Below, one piece after another: positions 24,878 through 32,273 of a stretch of DNA of 64,000 bases. This DNA is from Streptomyces sp. CB00316 (GTDB lineage Bacteria; Actinomycetota; Actinomycetes; Streptomycetales; Streptomycetaceae): assembly GCF_001905595.1 (NCBI RefSeq), contig NZ_LIXI01000007.1:328613-392612 (forward strand). The letters run 5' to 3'. How positions within the stretch are numbered: position 1 is the stretch's first letter; each line of letters opens with the position of its first letter. Both the position numbers and the translations under genes were made by a program. A model generated the notes under the pieces. It saw only the letters and a list, made by a program, of their open reading frames with translations. It made no database searches and was not told the origin of the DNA.

Positions 24878-25906
24878 TCAGATCCGGGTCACCGAGGAGA
24901 CGGGCATCATCCCGACGGGGTCGTAGCGGATCGGGGCGCCCGGGTAGGGGGCGTGGATGACCTGGCCGTTGCCCACGTACATCCCGATGTGGCTGGCGTC
25001 GGCACGGTAGGCGACCAGGTCGCCGGGCTGGGCCTGGGAGAGCGGCACCATGCGGCCCGCGTACCGCTGGGCCTGCGAGGTGCGGGGCAGGCTCACCCCG
25101 GCCTGCGCGTAGGCCCACTGCATGAGGCCGGAACAGTCGAAGCCAAAGGGCCCGTTGGCGCCCCACACGTACGGCTTGCCGAGCGCCTGGCGTACGGCGG
25201 CGACGGCGGACATCGCCCGGGCCGAGCCGGGGGCGACGCCGGAGAGGTCGGGGGCGCCGTCGCGGCCGGAGCGGGAGACCCGGTCGAGGGAGGCGCGGTC
25301 CTCGGCGGGCAGGGAGTTCAGCAGTTGCCGGGCCTGACGGAGCTTGGCCTCGACGTCCCGTTTGTGGCGGGTGACCGCGGCCCGGTTGCGCTCCAGCTCG
25401 GTGAGGGCGCGCGAGGCCTCGGCGCGGGTCTGGGCGACGCCGCGCTGGGCGCGGCGGAGCTTGTCCAGGGTCAGCGCCTGGCGCGCGCCGGCCCGGTCGA
25501 GGGCGGCGGCCCGCTCCAGGTAGGTGTCCGGGTCGGAGGAGAGCAGCAGTGCGAGCGCGGGGTCGATGGCGCCGGTGCGGTACTGGGCGCCCGCCATCGC
25601 GCCGAGGGAGTTGCGCATCCGGTTGACGGACTCCTGGCCGCGGGCCGCCGCGTCCTGGGCGCGGTCCGCCTCGCCGCGCAGCCGCTCCACCCGCTCCCCG
25701 GCCTCGTTGTAGAGCTCGGTGGCCTTCTCGGCCTCGGCGTAGAGCCGGTCGACGGCCGCCTTGGCGCTCTGGCGGGTGTCCTTCGGGTCGGCGCTCGCCG
25801 GGGCCCCGGTCAGGGTCGCGGCCGCGGTGGCGGCGGCCGCTGTGACGACCGTGACGCGGACGCCCCGATGGAGGCCGGACTGGGTGGGACGGCGATGGGA
25901 CACCAC
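24878..25906 (-). CDS. NlpC/P60 family cell-wall hydrolase (second of a tandem pair)
   Basis: A 342-residue secreted peptidoglycan endopeptidase. A signal peptide (about residues 1-38, ending ASADPKD) is followed by a long coiled-coil (about 45-215) and a C-terminal NlpC/P60 domain with catalytic Cys in FDCSGLMQWAY, His in ASHIGMYVG and a third polar His in VIHAPYPG. The coiled coil is the pattern of RipA/PcsB-type hydrolases that are activated by partners. The GTG at 25906 aligns with the MVSHRRP start of its paralogue. The paralogue upstream (26173-27207) has the same architecture; the pair arose by duplication. It has no structured leader like that of the paralogue. Confidence 0.9.
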   Translation of the reverse strand: MVSHRRPTQSGLHRGVRVTVVTAAAATAAATLTGAPASADPKDTRQSAKAAVDRLYAEAEKATELYNEAGERVERLRGEADRAQDAAARGQESVNRMRNSLGAMAGAQYRTGAIDPALALLLSSDPDTYLERAAALDRAGARQALTLDKLRRAQRGVAQTRAEASRALTELERNRAAVTRHKRDVEAKLRQARQLLNSLPAEDRASLDRVSRSGRDGAPDLSGVAPGSARAMSAVAAVRQALGKPYVWGANGPFGFDCSGLMQWAYAQAGVSLPRTSQAQRYAGRMVPLSQAQPGDLVAYRADASHIGMYVGNGQVIHAPYPGAPIRYDPVGMMPVSSVTRI

Positions 25907-26073
25907 AGGAAGCCGCACTTCCTTCCGCTGACGCAGTTCGACGCAGGAACGCGCGGCGCCCTGCCGCCCGGGACGGGCGGACCGAGAGCGGGAGCCGCAC
26001 AGCAGCCAGACAGTAATCGGACGACTACCGGGCGGCCAAAGACCTCGCCGGTGGCGGAAGGGGCGTCGAAACA

Positions 26074-26115
26074 GCGCTGCCCGCCGGTGACCTCGGTCTC
26101 CAGGCGGGGCAGCGC
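26074..26115 (-). terminator. Terminator-like hairpin between the two NlpC/P60 genes
   Basis: Arms at 26074-26085 and 26103-26115 pair over 12 bp with one bulged base. It lies 58 bases past the stop of the upstream paralogue. Confidence 0.6.
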
Positions 26116-26172
26116 GTCAGCGTGGGGTGGGGCGATTCCCTCGTTCGGGCGTCGCTCCGGGCGGGCGTGGCG

Positions 26173-27207
26173 TCAGATGCGGACGCCGAACTGGAAGGTG
26201 CCCATGTAGTCCATCGACTCGTAGCGGACGACGGTGCCCGGCTTCGGGGCGTGCAGGATCTGGTTGTTGCCGGCGTAGAAGCCGACGTGCGACAGGCCGT
26301 TGAAGAAGACCAGGTCGCCCGGCTTGAGCTGGCCCCGGCCGATCTTCACGCCGTCGTTCTGCTGGGTGTACGTGGTCCGGCTGATGTTGACGCCGGCCTG
26401 GGCGAAGGCCCACTGGGTCAGCCCGGAGCAGTCGTAGGAGTTGGGGCCCGAGCCACCGGAGACGTACGGCTTGCCGAGCTGGGTGGCGGCGGCGGAGAGG
26501 GCGGCGGCACCACGGTTGGAGGCGGGGGCCTCGTTGCCGAGCTGGACGCGCTCGCTGGTGGCGCGGCTGGCGCGGTCCTTCGCCTCTTCCTCCTGGGCGA
26601 TCTTCGCCCGCTCGGCGGCGGTGAGGCTGTTGAGCAGCCGCTGCGCGTCGGCCAGCTTGCCCTGGTACTTCTTCTTGTTCTCGCCGAGCGCCTTGCGGAC
26701 GTCGGCGAGGTCGCCGAGCTTGTCCTGGGCTTCCTTGCGCTGCTGGGCGAGGGTGCGCTGCTTGGCCTGGATCTTCTGCAGCGACTCCGTCTGCTTGACC
26801 GTCAGCTGGTCGAGCGCGGAGGCCTGGTCGAGGAAGCTGTCCGGGTCCGAGGCGAGGAAGAGGGCGACCGAGGGGTCGATACCGCCGGAGCGGTACTGCG
26901 CGGTGGCGATCGAACCCAGCTCGCCGCGCAGGTCGTTGAGCTCGTCCTGGCCGCGGGCGACCTTGTCCTGCAGGGCGTCGACCTGCTTCTTGAGCTTGTC
27001 CTGCTGCTCCTTGGCCCCGTTGTACTTCTCGGTGGCGGCCTCGGCCTCGTGGTAGAGCTTGTCGACCTTCGCCTTGACCTCGTTCTTGGTCGGCTTGGGG
27101 TCGGCGTGGGCGGCCTGGGAGGTCAGGGCCACGGCCGCAGCGGCGGTCGCGGTGAGCACGGTCACGCGGGTGCGGCTCGGCTGCTTGGGACGACGGTGGG
27201 ACGCCAC
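26173..27207 (-). CDS. NlpC/P60 family cell-wall hydrolase (first of a tandem pair)
   Basis: A 344-residue secreted peptidoglycan hydrolase. It has a signal peptide (to about residue 35, ending AAHADPKP), a long coiled-coil (about 40-215), then the NlpC/P60 domain with Cys in YDCSGLTQWAF, His in LSHVGFYAG and His in ILHAPKPG. It would cleave within stem peptides during growth or sporulation. The start is a GTG at 27207, ten bases after AAGAAGGAG. The mRNA has a 134-base leader that folds into a multi-branched structure and a good promoter (27348-27377), so expression is probably controlled post-initiation. Confidence 0.9.
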   Translation of the reverse strand: MASHRRPKQPSRTRVTVLTATAAAAVALTSQAAHADPKPTKNEVKAKVDKLYHEAEAATEKYNGAKEQQDKLKKQVDALQDKVARGQDELNDLRGELGSIATAQYRSGGIDPSVALFLASDPDSFLDQASALDQLTVKQTESLQKIQAKQRTLAQQRKEAQDKLGDLADVRKALGENKKKYQGKLADAQRLLNSLTAAERAKIAQEEEAKDRASRATSERVQLGNEAPASNRGAAALSAAATQLGKPYVSGGSGPNSYDCSGLTQWAFAQAGVNISRTTYTQQNDGVKIGRGQLKPGDLVFFNGLSHVGFYAGNNQILHAPKPGTVVRYESMDYMGTFQFGVRI

Positions 27208-27225
27208 GAAGGCGAGCTCCTTCTT

Positions 27226-27343
27226 CCTCGAGCCGCCTACCGGGCTTGTGGGGGAACGAATCCCCGGCTCCGTGCACATGACGGACTAGGCGGTTCCTTC
27301 GCTGCCACCCCGGATGGGTGATCAACCGTGCGAAGGTTCGAGG
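27226..27343 (-). ncRNA. Structured 5' leader of the NlpC/P60 gene (candidate riboswitch)
   Basis: The minus-strand leader folds into a closed multibranch structure. A 6-bp closing helix joins 27338-27343 with 27226-27231. Arm A pairs 27330-27336 with 27296-27302 (7 bp) and encloses a small CACC/GGTG hairpin. Arm B pairs 27287-27293 with 27233-27239 (7 bp) and encloses two small hairpins. The 5' side of the closing helix coincides with the predicted transcription start and its 3' side abuts the ribosome-binding site. Cell-wall hydrolase genes in Streptomyces are often controlled by the c-di-AMP (ydaO) riboswitch, but I could not find its conserved sequence blocks here, so the class is left open. 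Confidence 0.6.
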
Positions 27344-27347
27344 CCTG

Positions 27348-27377
27348 ACCCTAGTGACCTTCTTGTGATCAGTTCAA
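27348..27377 (-). promoter_or_regulatory. Promoter of the NlpC/P60 gene
   Basis: On the minus strand, TTGAAC (27372-27377) and TAGGGT (27348-27353) are separated by 18 bases, a good match to the vegetative consensus, in an AT-richer stretch. Start would be near 27341-27343. An inverted repeat (AAATCC/GGATTT, 27377-27392) abuts the -35. Confidence 0.7.
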
Positions 27378-27499
27378 ATCCTCACAGGATTTTTCTTGTC
27401 ACATCAGGCACTTCTTTACTCTCACTCCACCACGTGTAGTGGCGACTTGACGGTACGTTCCCAAGAATCCGGCATGCCACACATGTCGTACAACTGTGC

Positions 27500-28861
27500 C
27501 TAGACGCGCGAAAGGCGCTTCAGGAGCAAGACGGACGCGACCGGCCTGGCACCGGCCTTGGCCACCCCGTCCGCCACCTCCCGGTCGGTGGAGACGACCA
27601 CCACGGGCCGTCCCGGCGGTTCCGCACGGGCCAGTTGGCGGATCAGCTCGTCCGCCGTGACCCCCGCCTTGCTGAACAGCACCCGCACCCCGCGCGGCGG
27701 CGCGAGCAGCACCGGGGCGGCCAGTTCGGCGCCGTCGAAGACACAGGTCATCTCGGCGCCGGTCTGCGCGGCGAGCACCGAGAGGCCGCCCAGCAGACGC
27801 AACCGCTGCTTCTCCAGCGGCATCTGGGGATAGCCGGTCTTGGTGACGTTGTAGCCGTCCACGATGAGATGCGCCTGCGGGAGCGCCAGCAGCTGGTCGA
27901 GCAGCGCCGGATCGGTGTCCGAAAGCGCCCTGGCGGCGATGTCCTTGGGTGACATCCGCCCCGGCTCCACCGCGTCCACGCTGTCGGCCGGGCGGGCCGT
28001 CACCGGGGGCAGGGCCAGCTCGCGCCGGAGCCCCGAGGCCGCGTCCAGGACCGTGTCGAGCAACAGCCTCAGCCGCATGTCCTCCATCGAGCGCCCCTCG
28101 CGGGAGGCCCTGCGGCCCGCCTCCACGGCCGCCTCGGCCTCGCCGAGCCGGTGCTTGAGCCGACGCGACTCGCTCTCGGCGGCGGAGAGCTGGGCGGCCG
28201 CCTCGGCGCGCTGGGCGTCGGCCTCGGCGGTGCTGCGGCGCAGGGCGGCCTCGCCGCGCTTCACCTCGCTCTGCGCGGAGCGGAGCTTGCGGTGGAGCGA
28301 CTCGGACTCCTTGCGGGCCGCGTCCAGCTCGGCGCGCAGCCGCTCGGTCTCGCTGTGGGTGTGGGCGCGTGCCCGCTCCAGCTCCTCGCGCAGCTGGAGC
28401 AGTTCGCGCCGGGTCTCCTCGCCCACCCGCTCCGCGTCGGCGCGCTGGACCTCCTCGCCGGCCGCCTCGACCAGCTTGACCCAGCCCACCGGGCGCAGCA
28501 CATAGGCGGCGGCGGCCACATCGACGGGGTCGGCGGCCGCGGGCGGCGACCCCGCCTCCAGCGCACCGGCCAGCTCCGGCTGGGCCTGGCACAGCCGCTC
28601 GCCGATGCGCTGCCGGAACAGCGGGTCGCCCTCCAGGGCGGCGGCCATCGCGTTCCCCGCGAACTTGGCCCGCCGGGTCGGGGTGAACCGGGCATACTGT
28701 CGCAACTGGGCGGGCAGTTCGGCGACGGTCAGGCCGCCGAAGGCGTCCGCGACCAGGGCGATGACCCGGCGCCGTACGCCTTCGGGCAGCGGGCGGTCGA
28801 GCGCCTCTGCACCGCCGTCGGCCGCATCGGCCGGTTCGGCGCCGCTGGTCGGCTGATCCAC
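27500..28861 (-). CDS. NYN (PIN-like) domain protein with coiled-coil, YacP/Rae1-related
   Basis: A 453-residue protein. Residues about 1-130 form an alpha-helical region of unknown fold. Residues about 145-265 are a strongly charged coiled-coil (repeating Glu/Arg/Ala). The C-terminal domain (about 325-450) is a NYN/PIN-like nuclease: LIVDGYNVTKTGYP (catalytic Asp/Asn), TCVFDGAELA and VVSTDREVADG with spaced acidic residues. This resembles YacP/Rae1, a ribosome-associated RNase. It is likely an RNA-cleaving or RNA-binding factor. The GTG at 28861 has a weak GGGGTGAC upstream. Confidence 0.82.
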   Translation of the reverse strand: MDQPTSGAEPADAADGGAEALDRPLPEGVRRRVIALVADAFGGLTVAELPAQLRQYARFTPTRRAKFAGNAMAAALEGDPLFRQRIGERLCQAQPELAGALEAGSPPAAADPVDVAAAAYVLRPVGWVKLVEAAGEEVQRADAERVGEETRRELLQLREELERARAHTHSETERLRAELDAARKESESLHRKLRSAQSEVKRGEAALRRSTAEADAQRAEAAAQLSAAESESRRLKHRLGEAEAAVEAGRRASREGRSMEDMRLRLLLDTVLDAASGLRRELALPPVTARPADSVDAVEPGRMSPKDIAARALSDTDPALLDQLLALPQAHLIVDGYNVTKTGYPQMPLEKQRLRLLGGLSVLAAQTGAEMTCVFDGAELAAPVLLAPPRGVRVLFSKAGVTADELIRQLARAEPPGRPVVVVSTDREVADGVAKAGARPVASVLLLKRLSRV

Positions 28862-28900
28862 CGTCCGTCACCCCATAGATATGTCTGTCGGTGCGCTCCG

Positions 28901-29143
28901 TCAGGAGGCGGCACCCGGCCTGTCAACCAGTTCGATCTGGTCCACCGCGTTGCACCAACGACAGCGGACCGACTCGATGGTCTCACTGACCACCTCCCGC
29001 TCCTCGACACTGGACTCACCGGCCAGGTCGAGGTGCACGTACTCCACGACCTTGGAGGACCGCGTCACGTCGAAGCGCGTGAGATTGCCGCACAGGGTGC
29101 AGCGCCAGCGGGTCCCGTCGGTCGGCAGGGGAACCGTCGTCAT
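28901..29143 (-). CDS. Small zinc-ribbon-like conserved protein
   Basis: An 80-residue protein with two CxxC pairs, WRCTLCGN (about residues 14-17) and VRCRWCNAVD (about 60-63), likely binding one zinc. The middle contains VVEYVHLDLAGE. No known function is recognised. The ATG at 29143, eight bases after AGAGGACG, gives MTTVPLPTDGTRW; an upstream in-frame ATG at 29290 would add 49 unconserved-looking residues. It lies 39 bases before the NYN gene in the same direction. Confidence 0.75.
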   Translation of the reverse strand: MTTVPLPTDGTRWRCTLCGNLTRFDVTRSSKVVEYVHLDLAGESSVEEREVVSETIESVRCRWCNAVDQIELVDRPGAAS

Positions 29144-29337
29144 CGTTGCGTCCTCTTTCGTCGTCTCCGACAGCGCGCGCCGGGCGTGCCGCCGCGTCGC
29201 TTCCTGTCCTACGTCAAGGATCTCGCGGTGCGCCGTCGAACTGCGGAAGTCCTGGCGTAACCCTACGGCCTCGCGTATAGGCATCGGCACGGCGAGGCGC
29301 TCCGTCCCGTTCTCCTCCGGTACGTCATGCTCTGTAC

Positions 29338-30102
29338 ATGATCGACGTACGGCGGTTCGACTGGCGGGCCTCGGCCGGGAAGGTCCGGGACAGCGCGGCG
29401 GGCGGGACCGTGGGCGGGGCGCCGGTGACGTACGGGCTGATCGCCCTGTGCTGCGCCATCTTCCTGATCAGCCCGCTCTCCGGGTTCGGCGGCGCCTCCT
29501 ACGGGAGCCAGGACGCTCTGCTCGCCGCGCAGGCCGGATACTTCGAGCGGTGGGGCGTGATCCCGGCCGAGTTGTGGGAGGGTTCGGCGCGCGCCCTTCT
29601 CACCCCGTTCACCGCGCTGTTCGTGCACGGCAGCTGGCTGCACCTGCTGGGCAACCTGCTCTTCCTGTACGTGTTCGGGGCGATGGCCGAGGAACGCATG
29701 GGCCGGGTGCAGTTCGCCCTCTTCTACGTGGGGTGCGGCTACCTGGCGCTGGTCTGCTACGCGGCGCTGCACGCGGAGTCGGAACAGACCCTGGTCGGCG
29801 CGTCGGGCGCGATCTCGGCGGTGCTCGGCGCCTTCCTCCACCTGTTCCCCAGGGCCCGGGTGACCAGCCTGTTCCCGTTCCTCTTCTTCCTGCCGCTGCG
29901 CTTTCCCGCCTGGATCGTGCTGGTCTTCTGGTTCGGGCTCCAGTGGGCGGCGGCCCAGGCGGCGGACGCGGGGCCGGGGGTGGCGTATCTGGCGCATGTG
30001 GCGGGGTTCGCGGCCGGGTTCCTCTACGCCTGGGGACGCTACGGGCGAAGGACTAGAGTGAAGGTTCCAGCCACGGCCACCGAGGGAGACAGCCAGCCGT
30101 GA
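29338..30102 (+). CDS. Rhomboid-family intramembrane serine protease
   Basis: A 254-residue polytopic membrane protein with about six hydrophobic segments. The catalytic Ser is in GASGAISAVLG and the His in YLAHVAGFAAG, with the conserved HLLGNLLFLYVFG (oxyanion His/Asn) helix. Rhomboids cleave single-pass membrane proteins within the bilayer. The N-terminal extension (about residues 1-28) is cytoplasmic and basic. The start has no Shine-Dalgarno; CATGCT six bases upstream may be a leaderless -10. The stop overlaps the next gene's GTG start by four bases (GTGA). Confidence 0.9.
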   Translation: MIDVRRFDWRASAGKVRDSAAGGTVGGAPVTYGLIALCCAIFLISPLSGFGGASYGSQDALLAAQAGYFERWGVIPAELWEGSARALLTPFTALFVHGSWLHLLGNLLFLYVFGAMAEERMGRVQFALFYVGCGYLALVCYAALHAESEQTLVGASGAISAVLGAFLHLFPRARVTSLFPFLFFLPLRFPAWIVLVFWFGLQWAAAQAADAGPGVAYLAHVAGFAAGFLYAWGRYGRRTRVKVPATATEGDSQP

Positions 30103-30380
30103 TCACCGCGATCGTGCTCATCAAGACCAGCGTGGACCGGATTCCGGAGATCGCCGAGGCCATCGCCGCGCTGGACAGTGTCAGCGAGGTCTTCTCCGTC
30201 ACCGGCACCTACGACCTGATCGCCATGGTCCGGGTCGCCAGGCACGACGACCTCGCCGACGTCATCCCCGGCCGGATCAGCAAGATCCCGGGCGTCGAGG
30301 GCACCGACACCCATGTGGCGTTCCGTACGTACTCCCAGCACGACCTGGAAGCGGCGTTCGCCATCGGCCTGGACGCATAA
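30099..30380 (+). CDS. Stand-alone Lrp/AsnC ligand-binding (RAM) domain protein
   Basis: A 93-residue protein that consists only of the RAM effector-binding domain of Lrp/AsnC regulators (ITAIVLIKTSVDRIPEIAEA ... EVFSVTGTYDLIAMVRV). It lacks a DNA-binding HTH. Such single-domain proteins form dimers or octamers that bind amino acids and may modulate full-length Lrp regulators. It is translationally coupled to the rhomboid gene by the GTGA overlap and followed by a strong hairpin, so the two genes form a complete operon. Confidence 0.88.
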   Translation: MITAIVLIKTSVDRIPEIAEAIAALDSVSEVFSVTGTYDLIAMVRVARHDDLADVIPGRISKIPGVEGTDTHVAFRTYSQHDLEAAFAIGLDA

Positions 30381-30389
30381 CCTCCGACG

Positions 30390-30434
30390 CACTTCGGCCG
30401 GGGACAGGCACGCTGCCTGTCCCCGGCCGAAGTG
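30390..30434. terminator. Bidirectional terminator
   Basis: A perfect 21-bp stem (30390-30410 with 30414-30434) and a 3-base loop between convergent genes: ten bases after the RAM-domain stop and 11 bases before the class V aminotransferase stop. Confidence 0.92.
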
Positions 30435-30445
30435 TTCTACCAGCC

Positions 30446-31864
30446 TCAGATCCGTGCGGCCTCGCCCCGGTCCGGAACACAACGGCCGTCCTCGGTGCGG
30501 TACTTCCACTGGGCGCCCTCGCGGACCAGCTCGGTGACCGCGCGCAGGAACCGCTCGATGTGCTCGTCCGGCGTACCGGCGCCGAAGCTGACCCGGATCG
30601 CGTTGAGCGAGCGAAGCGAGGAGGGGGTCCCCCCGGCCGGAGGCTGGGGGAGCTCGCCCGGCTCGGCCTCGGGGGCGCCGCACTCGCCCGGGTCCTGCGG
30701 GTCGCCGCCGAGGAGGGTGCGCACCAGCGGGTGGGCGCAGAAGAGGCCGTCGCGGACGCCGATGCCGTACTCGGCGGAGAGGGCTGCGGCGAAGTGCGAG
30801 CTGTTCCAGCCACGCACCACGAAGGAGATGACGCCGACCCGGGGGGCGTCGTCGCCGAAGAGCGAGAGCACCTGGACCTCGGGGACCTCGGCGAGCCCTT
30901 CACGGACCCGGGTCACCAGCTCCTGCTCCCGGGCGACCAGCGAGTCGAACCCGGCCTCGGTGAGGGCCTTGCAGGCGGAGGCGATGGAGTAGACGCCGAT
31001 GACGTTGGGCGAGCCGGCTTCGTGGCGGGCGGCCGTGGTGTGCCAGTCGACGTCCACGCCGCCGTCGGCGCGCCGGGCGACCTTGCGGGAGGCGCCGCCG
31101 CCGGCGAGGTACGGCTCGGCCGCCTGGAGCCAGTCGGCGCGGCCGGCGAGGACCCCGGAGCCGAAGGGCGCGTACAGCTTGTGGCCGGAGAACGCGACCC
31201 AGTCGACGTCCAGTTCGGCGATGTCCACGGGGTGGTGCGGGGCGAGCTGCGCGGCGTCCAGGACGATCCGGGCGCCGTGCGCGTGGGCGGCGGCGGCCAG
31301 TTCCCTGACCGGCCACAGCTCACCGGTCACGTTGGAGGCGCCGGTGACGCAGACGAGGGCCGGGCCGTAGGGATCGCGGTCGGCCAGCGCGCGCTCCAGG
31401 GTCTCCACCGCCTGGCCCGGGGTGCGGGGCGCGTCGAGGTAGGTGACCTGGGCGTCGCGCCAGGGCAGCAGGGAGGCGTGGTGCTCCGTCTCGTACACGA
31501 AGACCTGGCAGTCGGCGGGGATCGCGGCGGCCAGCAGGTTGAGGGAGTCGGTCGTCGAGCGGGTGAAGACGACCTGGTCCTCGGCGCGGCAGCCGAGGAA
31601 CTCCGCGACCGTGCGGCGGCTGTTCTCGAAGAGGTCGGTGGAGAGCTGCGAGAGGTATCCGGCCCCGCGGTGGACGCTGCCGTAGTACGGGGCGTACGCG
31701 GCGACGTCGTCCCAGACCCGCTGGAGGGCCGGGGTGCTGGCTGCGTAGTCGAGTGCGGCGTAGGTGACTTCACCGCCGGTGACAAGCGGAACGGTGACAT
31801 TCCACCCCAGGACGGGCAGTGGGGAACACACCGACGGGTCGATGGCAGCGGCGGAGACAGACAT
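30446..31864 (-). CDS. Class V aminotransferase (cysteine desulfurase-like), SAM-riboswitch controlled
   Basis: A 472-residue PLP enzyme of the NifS/SufS-like fold. Evidence: VFTRSTTDSLNLLA (cofactor phosphate), YETEHHASLLPW (the stacking His), LDAAQLAPHHPVDI, the PLP lysine in FSGHKLYAPFGSGVL, and C-terminal IRVSFGAGTPDEHIERFL. No canonical cysteine desulfurase Cys loop is evident, so it may be a C-S lyase or desulfurase-like enzyme. An in-frame arginine/serine/proline insertion near residue 395 (GTPSSLRSL) is encoded by a palindromic repeat (30605-30654). Control by the SAM-IV riboswitch upstream implies a role in sulfur amino acid metabolism. The ATG at 31864 follows CACGGGAG. Confidence 0.88.
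   Translation of the reverse strand: MSVSAAAIDPSVCSPLPVLGWNVTVPLVTGGEVTYAALDYAASTPALQRVWDDVAAYAPYYGSVHRGAGYLSQLSTDLFENSRRTVAEFLGCRAEDQVVFTRSTTDSLNLLAAAIPADCQVFVYETEHHASLLPWRDAQVTYLDAPRTPGQAVETLERALADRDPYGPALVCVTGASNVTGELWPVRELAAAAHAHGARIVLDAAQLAPHHPVDIAELDVDWVAFSGHKLYAPFGSGVLAGRADWLQAAEPYLAGGGASRKVARRADGGVDVDWHTTAARHEAGSPNVIGVYSIASACKALTEAGFDSLVAREQELVTRVREGLAEVPEVQVLSLFGDDAPRVGVISFVVRGWNSSHFAAALSAEYGIGVRDGLFCAHPLVRTLLGGDPQDPGECGAPEAEPGELPQPPAGGTPSSLRSLNAIRVSFGAGTPDEHIERFLRAVTELVREGAQWKYRTEDGRCVPDRGEAARI
30605..30654. repeat. In-frame GC-rich palindromic repeat inside the aminotransferase gene
   Basis: A block rich in GAGCGAGCGAAGCGAGG, followed by G5/C6 runs and a returning GGGGGAGCTCG. On the coding strand it reads LPQPPAGGTPSSLRSL. 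I recognise the peptide as a recurrent insertion in Streptomyces proteins, suggesting a dispersed palindromic element that is tolerated in reading frames. Boundaries are approximate. Confidence 0.55.
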
Positions 31865-31963
31865 GGCGAACTCCCGTGAAAGGCAGGCGAAATCCGGCGC
31901 CGACGGGTACGCGGCAGCGCAGGAGAAGGAAGAAAAAGGGTGCGCGGAAGGAGGGCCGTTCAG

Positions 31964-31986
31964 CCCAGGGCGCGGAGAGCCCTGGG
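31964..31986 (-). terminator. Hairpin in the leader of the aminotransferase gene (possible expression platform)
   Basis: An 8-bp stem (31964-31971 with 31979-31986), 100 bases before the start codon and downstream of the SAM-IV aptamer. It could be a conditional terminator. A second short hairpin (GGCGTCC/GGACGCC, 32049-32065) lies between. Confidence 0.45.
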
Positions 31987-32079
31987 ACGAGCCCTAACGC
32001 ATTCGCTTGCTCACAAGAGGCTCCCTAGGGACCAGGACCCCGGGGGCTGGCGTCCACTGGACGCCGAGGGGCCCGCGCT

Positions 32080-32192
32080 TGCCGCAGACCTCGCTGCCTA
32101 CGGCCTGGTCTTCACCCGGGGCACCCCGCCACGGACGGAGGGTTGCCGGACAGCGGGCCGGGGCCGTAGTCGCTGTCACTCATGACCTGCGC
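32080..32192 (-). ncRNA. SAM-IV riboswitch
   Basis: The minus strand carries the conserved SAM-IV core in order: GGTCATGAGTGACAGCG (starts at 32188), GCTGTCCGGCAACCCTCC, then GGCGGGGTGCCCCGGGTGA and AGACCAGG (about 32099-32123), with P1 formed by GGTC/GACC. A further hairpin (CCGTAGGC...TCTGCGG) follows. SAM-IV (Rfam RF00634) is known from Actinomycetales upstream of sulfur-metabolism genes. It sits 220 bases before the class V aminotransferase start, so high SAM should reduce its expression. Confidence 0.87.
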
Positions 32193-32222
32193 AGCATCTT
32201 GCCATATGGGTGCGTACGCGCA

Positions 32223-32253
32223 AGGGCGCGGTCCGGCATCCGGACCGCGCCCT
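32223..32253 (-). terminator. trpD terminator
   Basis: A perfect 13-bp stem (32223-32235 with 32241-32253) and a 5-base loop, 20 bases past the trpD stop. Confidence 0.85.
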
Positions 32254-32273
32254 ACGTGACAACGCGACTACGG

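Noticed and set aside
27226..27343. Direct assignment of the NlpC/P60 leader as a c-di-AMP (ydaO) riboswitch
   Set aside because: The gene type fits, but the conserved ydaO sequence blocks were not found by eye, so only a structured leader is claimed.
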